Assembly (NCBI GenBank): GCA_022570795.1
Contig: JAKUDP010000025.1
Span: 1,255,001-1,319,000, forward strand
Length of the DNA stretch: 64,000 nt
DNA from: Sphaerulina vaccinii
Lineage: Eukaryota; Ascomycota; Dothideomycetes; Mycosphaerellales; Mycosphaerellaceae
Reading direction: 5' to 3'
Positions 53,193 to 62,603 of this stretch are shown in pieces. Position 1 is the stretch's first letter; each line of letters begins with the position of its first letter. A program made the translations under genes and the position numbers. Below the pieces are notes generated by a model. That model was not told the origin of the DNA. It did no database searches and saw only the letters and a list, made by a program, of their open reading frames with translations.

Positions 53193-53246
53193 ATTTTTGA
53201 GGTTGAGCATCATTGACATGACGACTTACCAACTGCGCCACGGAGG
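53193..53246 (-). pseudogene. tRNA-like fragment related to the 5' half of the tRNA at 59.8 kb
   Basis: On the minus strand, cctccgtggcgcagttg contains a perfect A box (tggcgcagttgg) and is followed by gtaagt. The sequence cctcaaaaatg ends the fragment. Both ends match the tRNA gene at 59718-59864 at the same spacing (28 nt between ctccgtggcgcartt and cctcaaaaatg), while the middle differs. No matching tRNA 3' half is found downstream. Confidence 0.5.
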
Positions 53247-53464
53247 TGTGGACGACTATTGGGAATAGGTCGAAAGCGGATAATATATGATGTCTCATAT
53301 TTGGTGACATATTCTACTCCCACTGCTCCCACAAGCTCCACAACTAAGTCCGCTACATGTTCAGAACACATCCGCCACTCCCACTCCCGCAAGACACCAA
53401 TCTCGCAGACAAACATCACTTCCAAAGTTCTGCAATTTCAGTTCTCAAAAACACCTGCTAGCAC

Positions 53465-54225
53465 CTAGGCTCTCATAGCCAACTTCCCATCCACGCCCCA
53501 AACCTGTCCAGTACATAACTCGCCTCCTTTCCCACCAAGAAACAAATCACCGCAGCAACTTCTTCCGGCTTTCCAATCCTCCCCATCGGCACCATAGAAG
53601 AATACTTCTCTCCGCCGGCCTCCAACAATTTCTCCGTTGCTGCAACGCCCGGTGGTACTGCATTACATCGTACGCCTCCCAATCTCGCTGTATGTCGTGT
53701 CAGAGCTTCAATCCCCGCTTTAGAGGAGGCGTAAGCAGGATGTTCAGTGGTGCCGAGAACAGAAGTTGAGGAGGAGATGTTTATGATTGTGCCTTTGGTT
53801 TTGATGAGATGCGGGAAAGCGTGCTTACTTGTAAGTGCATAGCCAACGAGATTGACAGTAAGAACGCGTTGCCAGATTTCTGGATCGAGGTCGGAATTGG
53901 AAACTGGTTTGTCGTCTCCGATAATGGAGGGTCGGAGGTCGGCTGCTACGTTTATCAAGGCATCTAGTCTGTTACTATCTTCGAATGCTGAGATGGATTT
54001 GGAGATAAGGTTTGATTCATCCGTCATGTCGAACTGGAGAGGTACTGCTTTGCAGCCTGAGGAGGTGATTTCTTGGGCTGTCTTTGTGGCGCCGTCGAGG
54101 TTGATGTCTCCGATTATGACTTCGGCTCCGCGAGAGGAGAGCATTTTGGCTGTGGCTGCGCCTATGCCTGTTGCTCCGCCGGCTATGAGGATGTTGAGGT
54201 CTTTGACGCTGGACTCCATGGTCAT
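53465..54225 (-). CDS. Short-chain dehydrogenase/reductase, C-terminus frameshifted
   Basis: Single exon starting at 54225 (a second in-frame ATG is two codons on). As written the frame ends at 53473 (250 aa). Classical SDR features: nucleotide-binding GGATGIGAATAK, DIN acidic turn, NVAADLRPS in place of NNAG, catalytic Ser in INISSSTSVLG, Tyr-x-x-x-Lys as YASSK, and the usual VRCNAVPPGVAAT. The last residues break with the family after KEASYV; deleting one base's worth of frame near 53512 restores TGQVWGVDGK and a stop at 53465. So either a recent single-base loss or a sequence error. Substrate unknown. Confidence 0.82.
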
Positions 54226-54899
54226 GGTGGTGGTGAACGCTCCTGTAGTGGTGAATGAGGAGCTTGAGATTGAGTAATTGTTTTGTCTTTATGGAGGATG
54301 TTCGACGTCTGTGCATATATACTCTTTCATGCTATACTCTTTCATGCATACGCACAGTGCACGTAGTCTCTATGCTCTCGCGGATATTGCGGCCGACGGA
54401 GCATGGGATGCTTGCCTCCTTTGTCATCTGCAGGTAAGCTGCTGTAGCCTGGGTATATTCAGCAATGAAAAGTGTTTCATTCGTATCGAGTTTCGCGGTT
54501 ATGTGACAAAATGGTAGCAGTGGAGGTAACGTTCTCCGTGAAACTTTGCAGGACGCCGCCAAGAAAGAATTGGTCCTAGGGGCAATGCCCCATGCGCATT
54601 GTGGCGGAGTTGCCAGTGAGGCGTTAAGGCGTTCTACTGTATGTATGATCGTCAGAGTTGACTGTGAAGTTCCATATAGGGCACGTATGTGGTGGGCACG
54701 TGCGTCCGGAGGTTCGACTCTATTCTGCGACCGTCTCCGTTCATTATGGTTGCCTACCTCAAATATGACACCATTGATGCTTGATGATCAGAAACGAGCA
54801 TTGAAGTGGTGGTCTGCGGTTGCTGAGCTCGCGTCGAATCGTGGAGGTTATTGGATGCTGTGTCGTCTGGCTTGCGTTGTCTTGTAAGGTCATGTACCA
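54226..54899. other. Intergenic region with a tRNA-like A box and B box
   Basis: No gene is supported. On the plus strand tggcggagttgc (54602) and ggttcgactct (54711) look like Pol III boxes, with an 8-bp hairpin (cgtatgtg/cacgtgcg, 54684-54704) resembling a class II variable arm between them, but acceptor and T stems do not pair well. Confidence 0.3.
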
Positions 54900-57800
54900 T
54901 CATGAGAAAGTCATTCGAGCAGCGCCGACAGAGTGCATCATAGGCATTGTCTCCAGTCGACTGAATTGATCTTTCGGGTACCACGTTGGCATCCCTTTTC
55001 GACTGCGTTCGATATCAAGGTCTTGAGCCACTAGAACGAGTACATCTTCAGCTGTCATCCTGAGCTGGACGGACGCCATGAAACAGTTGTCCGATATGGC
55101 GACTTCAGGGTCGTCTTCTCTTAGGATGCTAAATTCACCGAGAGTGATGCCTTGCCCAACGACATTGTACGTTCCATTAGCTAGAGCCCGAACAACGAGG
55201 AGTAGGGAGCCCCTAGAGTTGTCTGGTATCGTGACAAGAAAATCTTGTGGTAGAGCTCGGTGGCAGATTAGAGCAGCAACCTTCCCATTGCATAGGACAG
55301 GTAACGGTGGTGGACAAGTATCGGATTCGGATGAAAAGGCTGCTCCGTCGTACACCTCCGCTGTGTCGCGTTCTTCGTATGGAAAGTGTTTGAACCTGGC
55401 AGTGAGAGCGTTGCCGTCGTGAGATAGGCGCTGCACTAAAGCGGGACCGCCAAAAGACGTCCAGTATGCATTCGAAGCTTTGGTGATCGCGGCTTCTTCT
55501 GTTTCCTGCTGGACGTGCTCTTCTGAGCACGCCCGTGCTTTCACCGCGCGCTGAATCTTTGGCATCGCAGAGTTGAGCCGGAATCCCGCGAGCATGAGGC
55601 CCATATTTTTGAGCGGCAGCCGCGGCACAAGCTGTAGTACCAAATACCACAGTGGCAGCGTGTAGTCCGGCTCTATAGGTCCAAGTGGATCTTTTGACCA
55701 GTCTACGAAACAAGTGATACCATAGACGACGTCTCTCGGATCCTGGCATTGGCAGGCATGAAGGAGCTCCAATGCGTCGCCGATGTCCATGGGAGGACCT
55801 TGAATGGTATCTAGGACGTTGATCATGGTAGTCAGGCTCTGACATCCTCCAGCTTGAACGAGGGAATTCTCGAGCTGATGTATCGTGCGGATTGGAGTCT
55901 CGAAAGGGCCCAGTAACATGTAAGCACAAGCATCTGCAGCCGCCAGTTCCTGCACGATCCAGAGTCGATGCCAGTAGTTCAGATCGCCTAGACGCTCCAA
56001 AGTCTCACGCAAACGTTCGACGATAACTAAATCGAGACTAGAAGCCCAGGATTCGGCTTCGGCGCCGATGAATTCTAGGTCCCAGACATTACGGCTATTA
56101 CACACTTTGTCGAAGTCGTTGACAAATGCAAAGAACCACTCTGCATCCTCAAGCTCGTATTCAACGCAAGCCAGGACTTTCGTCGCCTGTGTATATACAT
56201 CCCACATCTTCAGTACTTGTGCGCTCTTCTCTTCCGTATTTTGCTGGTTGATGTCGAGCACCCACTGGTCAGGTGGGACGCCTACTACCCAGTAGGCGGA
56301 GAAGTATCGGGAAGTGATGTTCACGAAAGGCTCTTTCATTGTGAAAGCAAGTTGCAAACCAGTCAGTCCGCTGATTGGTGCTAGTATGCCGAATGTGGCC
56401 TGTTGCACAGGGTTCGCCGAAGGAACATAGCGCTGCAGAGACGCAAAGCTCGACATTGCGCCCACAGGTGGCGTACACTCTAAAGTGTCGCCCTTCCGAA
56501 TGCAGTACTCCCACTATGTTGGTCAGCGCAGCTAGGCAGCGTTGTGAGGAAGATGATACTAGCCTTCTCAATGCAGCCAAGCGTACCGAAGGGGTAGTCA
56601 GCTAAATACGTCGGTTGCACTAGTTGCGTGTCGTAGACCTCCTTGTGTGCAGAATAGATAGGGTCGTCAATCACGTCTCCAGATGCTACTGCGTTTGTGT
56701 ATATCACCACGAGAGTCAAGTCTCCATGTTCCGTAGTTAGACCTTCGATCGGCGAGAGGTTGAAGCCGGCTGCTAGTGCACTGCTCGTGTGGGTCAGTCA
56801 ATCGTTCCACGGCGAGCCAACTACCGTTACAGGCAAACATACTTGAACTCGTACTGGCGTATCAGTGGGCCTGGGATCGATGCATGCAGTCCAGATATAT
56901 TGTTGGATGCCCTAGTAGCTGTTCCAAAAAGAAGTGCCCACCAGTCGATGGCTTTCACGAATGCCGAAGAGAACCTACCACTGGTGATATTGGTGACAAT
57001 GGGATCGCTACTGTTGAGAAGAGCCATGTGCCGAGCAGTATCCAGAGGTGCGCATGTGGACTTGCGACGAAATAGGACGCGGTCTTTGGGAGGCGCATTG
57101 ATCCCGAGCACATCGTTGGGGTCCAGGTAGCCAGAGTCGAGGACAGCCGCCTTGGTATTGCTATGGCACGGGCTCGGATCGAAGGGACAGTCAATGAAGC
57201 TCAGGATGGGCTCGATCCTAGGTCTGATGATGAAGTTACACTGCGAAGGCAGCGGGCCCGGCGTATAACACCTTTGAGCGAACGACTTGGTGGCTGAGTC
57301 TACCGCCGCGGTGAATGTCGTGTCCCCATTCCCATACATGAAATTCGAATAATTGAGCATACGGCATGATCCAGGATCCACAAGCACCTCCAAGTCGGTG
57401 TTCGTAACAATGTAGGATGAAAATATCCCTGCTGCCAGGCTGCCTATAGCAAATAGTAATCCCAGTGAAGCAGGCATCAGGCACCTTGCTAGTACAGGTG
57501 TGAGAGTGCGTCCATGCCATGCATGTAAGAACTTCAGAGAGTCCACGAGCACAGTCCCTGGAGGTGCGAGGGACCGGTAGAGTGCTACAAGAGTAATCGC
57601 TCGAGTGTAAGCAAGTGCGGCTAAAGGTGCGAGCCGTTTTGATCTGGCTTGTGTCCAGACTCGTAACCTGAGCAGACTCACACCCAGTGAAACATCGGAA
57701 AGCAAGAAAGAAGCTGGCTTCGACCGCGAACTTACCTTGCTGTTGCCAATACAGCCCATCCCTACTCTTCTCGGTGGCTCGAATCTGGCACAATGCGAAG

Positions 57801-58046
57801 AGGAATAGGTTGAAGGCAGAACTGGCTGCTGTTGCAACCACAACAGCCACTAGCGCGATGATGATGTTCGAATACTGTTGATCGAGAGTGATAGTCGCTC
57901 CTAGTACCGAGCCTTGGGCGTGGTTTGTCCAGAAGCCGCGGTAAATTAGTGATCTGTCTACTTCAGACTATGACACGTTAGTCACACGAGATATGCAGAC
58001 GTAGATGACCTTGTCCTGTTCGTTCACGACGAGAGATACATACCAT
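54900..58046 (-). CDS. Chimera: multi-pass membrane protein fused to a truncated HET domain
   Basis: Five proposed exons: 58044..58046 (ATG only), 57736..57967, 56843..57647, 56564..56780 and 54900..56513; 956 aa, all phases closing. Intron 2 acceptor is the least certain; intron 4 would be GC-AG (AAG|GCTAGT, CTGAC branch). Residues 1-420 resemble an uncharacterised fungal membrane family (YRGFWTNHAQGSVLGATITL; a helix IIALVAVVVATAASSAFNLF; LLFAIGSLAAGIFSSYIV; Cys-rich ectodomain; DDPIYSAHKEVYDTQLVQP). After GVPPDQW the sequence becomes a HET domain lacking its first third: WVLDINQQNTEEKSAQVLKM, YWHRLWIVQELAAA, CQDPRDVVYGITCFVDW. HET proteins mediate allorecognition cell death in fungi; a membrane-linked fragment may be a new receptor-like form or a dead fusion. 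Confidence 0.6.
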
Positions 58047-58094
58047 GCTGTGCTAGGTATTGATCGTTGCACAAGAAAGCTCCTGACTAGGATT

Positions 58095-58787
58095 CTAGAG
58101 GTATCCTTGTCTGTGATATGCTAATGCCTTTATGCAGGCTGCAACTTCGGGCCAGGTTTCCAGCTGCGCAATTCGTAGAAGGCATCCTGAAGGTGGCAAA
58201 GACGTGCTGTGAGCACATCTTGGATGGGAGATAATGACAGGGCGACAACCAGATTCAACCAGTGACAACCATGAAGGCATACAGCACAAGTGTGGCGGTG
58301 GAGACCAACCTTTAGTAGTGCGATTCCGCTGCATAGATCTCGGTGGTAGTTGTCCTTCGCCAAACAGAATAGCGAGTCTAGCAGCAAGATCAATGCCGAG
58401 CAATAGCAGGAACCAGTAGCATTCTGGATGGAAGAACGAAGCAGATCCAGTCCGAGAGCCTGATTCCCGGGTGCGATGGCAGCATCTTTTGATCAGCGCT
58501 CCCACAGCCTGCCAGTCAGTTCTAGAGCCTGGTTGCCTTGTGGCCGCAGCTGCTAGTATGCGAACCACGAAGCTCCGAATGTGGTAAAATTCGTTTTTCA
58601 ACGTGCTGTCACCAAGAGGAACGTTGTCCACCAAGCCCATGCGCCTTCGGGCAGAGCTCAGTACCATTCCTCTACCGACACTTCCTGATGTTTCAAGCGG
58701 GGCGGCAAGATCATGTATGAAATTGCAATATCCTGAAGCCGTCATGTCCCAACACCTCGGCCGAGCCTGGTACAAAGATATACGCAT
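58095..58787 (-). CDS. Uncertain open frame, possible membrane protein fragment
   Basis: A 230-codon frame with one hydrophobic stretch, HPECYWFLLLLGIDLAARLA, flanked by Arg-rich sequence. There is no recognisable domain, and its second half (CMPSWLSLVESGC...) looks non-coding. It could be an upstream exon of a decayed relative of the membrane/HET gene or chance. Confidence 0.25.
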   Translation of the reverse strand: MRISLYQARPRCWDMTASGYCNFIHDLAAPLETSGSVGRGMVLSSARRRMGLVDNVPLGDSTLKNEFYHIRSFVVRILAAAATRQPGSRTDWQAVGALIKRCCHRTRESGSRTGSASFFHPECYWFLLLLGIDLAARLAILFGEGQLPPRSMQRNRTTKGWSPPPHLCCMPSWLSLVESGCRPVIISHPRCAHSTSLPPSGCLLRIAQLETWPEVAACIKALAYHRQGYL

Positions 58788-59309
58788 TCACGTTTCTTTC
58801 TTCTCCTGCGCCTTCTGCGTCTCCTCATCCGACCAATTGACATCAATCTTGCTAGGCACATCGCCTACCAACCCAGTATCTCCCTTCGCCTGCCCCTTCA
58901 GCATAAGCTTGACAGTCCCAGCTTTCGTCTTGTCCAGCAATCCCACACCTGCACCATTCTTCTTGTCGCACAGCCACCTTTCCGCGCCAATCGAGACATC
59001 ATAATCCTCCCTGATCGGATTACCCATCACATTACACATGAAGCTGGGCACGTACAAGACGTTGCGTAGCACGATCTTGGAGTTCTTTGGTCCTTTGTTC
59101 CTCTTCGATGCCTCACCGTAGAGTTTGCGAACTTCGAGCTCGACTGAGCCAATGCCTTCTACTGGTGAAGCATCGCTCTTGATAGTGCTGGTGATCGTGG
59201 AGTTGATAGGCTTGAAGTCAGTGAACCAGTCGCGGTTATTGGCGATGTGGACGTTGGACTCAAAGGACCACACCCAGTCGATGTTGTAGGCTGCGTCTGT
59301 GGGCGGCAT
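58788..59309 (-). CDS. Copia-type protease/beta-barrel-like protein, likely domesticated, catalytic site lost
   Basis: Single exon, 173 aa from the ATG at 59309 (upstream codons start with GTG). WVWSFESNVHIANNRDWFTD aligns in pattern with the 'W-x-x-DSGA-x-x-H-x-x-x-D/N-R-x-x-F' opening of the protease-like beta-barrel in Ty1/copia Pol; here DSGA is replaced by SFES, so the catalytic Asp is gone. IEGIGSVELEV-type (VEGIGSVELEV) and LRNVLYVPSFMCNVMGNPI match the downstream 'G-x-G-x-v ... L-x-N-V-L-Y-V-P' pattern. A charged C-terminal tail (DEETQKAQEKKET) follows. No gag, integrase or reverse transcriptase flanks it, which supports a stand-alone, domesticated gene. Confidence 0.68.
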   Translation of the reverse strand: MPPTDAAYNIDWVWSFESNVHIANNRDWFTDFKPINSTITSTIKSDASPVEGIGSVELEVRKLYGEASKRNKGPKNSKIVLRNVLYVPSFMCNVMGNPIREDYDVSIGAERWLCDKKNGAGVGLLDKTKAGTVKLMLKGQAKGDTGLVGDVPSKIDVNWSDEETQKAQEKKET

Positions 59310-59717
59310 TGTCACAACTTTCGGTATGTTACGTCAAGGTCATGTCGTGTCGTGTCGTGAAGAAAGAAGAAAGAGAGTTGTGGAAGGTAGAATCAAGTTG
59401 TATGGGCACGTCAAAATATTGATGGTCAATTATTCAATAATTCAATGGCACAGTTTCATTCACTTACAAAACGTCTAATACCACAACTATCAACACCACC
59501 CCACCACAACACACCGATATACTATTATAGCAGCCGGCCGTGAGCCGGAGGAGCTTAAAGTATCTTACCCCATCAAAAAAAAAAACCATAGAAAAGCCTA
59601 CGACAGCTCCGCTAAACCCCAGAAATCCCGAATTTCGACCAAAAAGTCAGCACACCACCATCACCACAACAACACCTCGATATAATCTATACCGTCCCGG
59701 TTGGGCAAAAGAGATGA
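59310..59717. other. Intergenic region
   Basis: The leader of the copia-like gene, with a short gtcgt repeat near 59345-59356, an A11 run near 59574-59584, and the 3' flank of the tRNA gene. No other feature. Confidence 0.35.
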
Positions 59718-59864
59718 TTCCCCCGGACAGGCTCGAACTGTCAACCTCACGATAGCAGTGTAAACTGATAACAGTCGTACGCGCTAGCCCTAGGTGACGA
59801 TTAGGTCACATTTTTGAGGATTGATAGTTGGGTGTAACGCTACTCACAATTGCGCCACGGAGGA
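59718..59864 (-). tRNA. tRNA-Asn(GTT)-like gene with an anticodon-loop intron and a D-loop intron
   Basis: Reading on the minus strand: acceptor TCCTCCG, TG, D-stem GCGC, loop AATT, a 58-nt insertion (59790..59847), loop GGCTA, D-stem GCGC, G26, anticodon stem TACGA, CTGTTA, a 15-nt insertion (59754..59768), A38, stem TCGTG, variable AGGTT, T-arm GACAG-TTCGAGC-CTGTC, acceptor CGGGGGA, A73: 74 nt when both insertions are removed. All stems pair, with G-U wobbles at 4:69, in the D-stem and at 27:43. Anticodon GTT. The 15-nt insertion is at 37/38 and holds a CAGT-TTAC-ACTG hairpin. The 58-nt insertion begins GTGAGT, has CTAAT 11 nt from its end and finishes CTAG. A TTTT terminator follows 9 bases past A73. 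U1-A72 and A73 are unusual for tRNA-Asn. Confidence 0.8.
59790..59847 (-). other. 58-nt spliceosomal-type intron in the tRNA D-loop
   Basis: Boundaries AATT|GTGAGT ... CACCTAG|GGCTA restore the A box TGGCGCAATTGG and a full D-arm. Length, GT-AG ends and branch-like CTAAT match the mRNA introns of this window. Without removal, the D-arm cannot form. Confidence 0.65.
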
Positions 59865-60871
59865 TGAGCATCTGAGATGCCAGTGGTATGATTCGCTGAG
59901 CGATGGAAGCATGAATTCAATAAACCATATGATGCTTCAAAATTTGAGTGCCGCGGTGGAGCCGAGGGACCGGGGGTCGATCGAGATCCGACTCTGGATC
60001 TTGATCTCGTCCTTCTTTTTCATCATCTTTTTCCTGCAACAGTATGATTCCGGCTCTTCGGTGGTACAGCATCTCATGATATGTTCATCATGTGGGTCAG
60101 GGTATTATGGTCAGATGCCAAAGTGCCTCGAAGAACAAACGATCTGGAGCAGGAAGAATTTCGTTTTGGGCCAAGACAGCTGAAACACAGATCTAGCTCT
60201 ACAGAAACACAGTACAATGCAGCAACAGTCGATCATTGCACACGATCACCCTACACCGCAAGCACAGCAGTTATATTGCTTTTCAATCCACACATACCCA
60301 AAATGGCATCACCCTCGACTCTCGAAGAGGTCAGTCCAAGATTCAGCCACAAGCCTATAGACTTTCCACCTGCAAGCCACAAGACGACTTGCCAAGCTTC
60401 TGCTTACGGCTCCGAATCCGATCAGACGACCTCACCAACCAGGTACACAGCTACGGGAAGGATCATAGCATCGTGTCAGGCTTTCAAAGTCCCTTCTCAC
60501 TGGTCGCCATCGATCAGAAACTAATGGGTGTTCTCCGCATCTCGTGAACTGCGACAGTGGCGAGCTGAGATGGCTTGCATATGGCTGAAAGCCCTTGCCA
60601 GACTTATAATTCCTTCTACCAGCGGAATGGCAAAGCAAGTGTCAGCGAATGTGAAACATCGAGATATTCGAAAGTTGGGTTCGTTGATGAATGCTGGAAG
60701 CTAACGGGTGTACTCCGTCGTCGGTCTATATGGACAGTGGCGAGCTGAGATGTGAAGCTATGGCTGTTTGGTGGCGTGGATGGAGAAGTGTAAGTGAGTT
60801 TGTGCATGAGCTGTTCTGATACAGTGCATGTTACCAATATCTAAGGTGCAGGTATCCACACAAACGGACTA
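59865..60871. other. Intergenic region, one small open frame and a short duplication
   Basis: A 73-codon frame starts at 60303 (MASPSTLEEVSPRFSHKPID) in a fair context but has no recognised domain. Short related blocks recur exactly 180 bp apart: ctaa(t/c)gggtgt at 60521 and 60701, and gacagtggcgagctgagatg at 60553 and 60733, so part of the region was once duplicated. Confidence 0.4.
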
Positions 60872-62554
60872 TCATGAATAGCTATGTCTCCGCGTGCACA
60901 TCTGCTTGGCTGGCTGTCCAATTCTCCTCAGAGCAGTGCAGACATCCTCAGGTCCAGGGAGAGGTGTAGCATCACGAAGCCACCGGCCCATACCTGTATA
61001 GCGCCACTCGCCCTCTACCCATTGATTGCCCTCCTTCTTGGCGTCCATGAACCACAGAGTCATCCTGGTGCTGCTCTGGTATTCTGGTAAGACATCCTCA
61101 TCCAGCTCGTACTTGCGTACTTTAGCCGCCTTTCTATAGCCCCAGTACTCATCACTATTCTTGACCATGGTGAAAGCTGCAGGTACTTCCTTGAAGAACG
61201 AAACATCGACGAGATCCTGGTATTTGTCTCGGATAGACGACATGAAGGTATCAATACAGAACATGTACGGGTACTTGTCTCGCAGTTGATTACCCGCTGC
61301 CCAAGTCAAGTGCCCGTCATCGCACTCTGCAAGCTCCCGTCCGCTCATGTCGATCTGGAGAAGAATAGCTGCACCGGGGGCCAGCTTCGGTCGAATATCC
61401 TCTATGAAGGCATCGATCTTGACAAGTAAAGCTTTGGTGGGCGTGCGGACGATGGTTGTGCGTTGAGCCTTCAACTGCTCGACTGAATACCGTTTTAACC
61501 ATTCGTGCTCACGTCCCCAAGTGCCGGATCGTGAGCCCCCAAGAACCGCCTTGCCCGCCACTCGGACGACGCAATGCTCGATCTTGTCGAGACAGTGAAA
61601 TTGTACATTCCAAGTATCCAGCATCTGAGCCATGGTTGGCCAATCACGGAGGTAGGGATAACGCAACTCGGGCAGCGGAAAGTTCTCGCGAACTCTCCGG
61701 AAGCAAGTCTCGGTGAACGGATCGAAGACCCCCAGCTCCATGCGATCTTTCTGCGCCGCATTTGCTTCGTATCGGAAAAAGTGGTTGCGAATCTCGTTCT
61801 GCTCCGCGAAAGGGGTACGGATGTAGTGCTGCCAAGGCAGTCGAGCGTTTTCATCCATTCCTGCCCATTGTGCAGTGTTCAGTGTTTTCTGGGCGCCTTC
61901 GATACAAGACATGAGGAGAGTCTCTACTTCTGGAGACTTCAGCAGCTCCGACAGAATGCGATCATCATCTGGCGAATCGTTCTGCTCGCCGATCAAGGCC
62001 ATGAAGCACTTCAAAGCTAGCTGAGCAACAGCAAATTGTTGTTTTGAGGCTTTTTCCAGCATTTCCTTAGCAGTGGTTTTGACATCCCACTTCACGTCTG
62101 TAATACTCTTTGGCATCTCGTCACGTATGAGGACGATGAGACAGCTTTTGCTTTCCGTACACTGCGGCCCAGCATCGTCTCTGATCTTATGGCATATATG
62201 CATCAGCTGCGGCGGCATGCAATGCGTGACTACCAGACCAGGACCTGGGCATGCGCACATGGTGTCATACATGCGTCCTCGACGTCCATCTGCCGAAGTA
62301 AAATCTTTGTATACTATGCCTCTTGTCAGGAACTGTGACCGGTCGAGATGCTCGTAAATGGTATTTCGTATCTCTGGAGGTAGCAAGGACCAGCCCGACG
62401 TGCTGTCTGAAGCTGTGGTCGCCCGGTCCTCAAAGATCGTGGGCTGGTCAATTTGAGGTCTTGTATTGATCTCAGCTTGTGGTCTCGACAAACTCGATCC
62501 TGCTGCTTTGACCCATTCCGGGCTGTCCTGGGCGCCACTCGCTCGTTTGTCCAT
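60872..62554 (-). CDS. F-box-like protein, large member
   Basis: Single coding exon, 560 aa from the ATG at 62554. A GT-AG intron (62555..62603; GTAAGT donor, GTAG acceptor) ends exactly at the ATG, so the leader is spliced. WSLLPPEIRNTIYEHLDRSQ lies near residues 54-74, the F-box-like motif of the family; MPPQLMHICHKIRDDA follows, a usual second block. The long remainder is helical, and the C-terminal part (KYPYMFCIDTFMSSIRDKY ... GNQWVEGEWRYTGMGRW) is shared with the gene at the right edge. Function unknown. Confidence 0.75.
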   Translation of the reverse strand: MDKRASGAQDSPEWVKAAGSSLSRPQAEINTRPQIDQPTIFEDRATTASDSTSGWSLLPPEIRNTIYEHLDRSQFLTRGIVYKDFTSADGRRGRMYDTMCACPGPGLVVTHCMPPQLMHICHKIRDDAGPQCTESKSCLIVLIRDEMPKSITDVKWDVKTTAKEMLEKASKQQFAVAQLALKCFMALIGEQNDSPDDDRILSELLKSPEVETLLMSCIEGAQKTLNTAQWAGMDENARLPWQHYIRTPFAEQNEIRNHFFRYEANAAQKDRMELGVFDPFTETCFRRVRENFPLPELRYPYLRDWPTMAQMLDTWNVQFHCLDKIEHCVVRVAGKAVLGGSRSGTWGREHEWLKRYSVEQLKAQRTTIVRTPTKALLVKIDAFIEDIRPKLAPGAAILLQIDMSGRELAECDDGHLTWAAGNQLRDKYPYMFCIDTFMSSIRDKYQDLVDVSFFKEVPAAFTMVKNSDEYWGYRKAAKVRKYELDEDVLPEYQSSTRMTLWFMDAKKEGNQWVEGEWRYTGMGRWLRDATPLPGPEDVCTALRRIGQPAKQMCTRRHSYS

Positions 62555-62603
62555 CTACACGGAATTGGTCAGAATGCAGATCTCATCGATTTACTTGACT
62601 TAC

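Larger units (their letters stand above)
51882..53464. other. Intergenic region of degenerate tRNA-like repeats
   Basis: About 1.6 kb with no protein-coding gene recognised. It contains a short perfect hairpin (52170-52194) and five related units described separately. Confidence 0.5.

Noticed and set aside
58788..59309. An intact retrotransposon at the copia-like gene
   Set aside because: No terminal repeats, integrase, reverse transcriptase or RNase H sequence flanks it.
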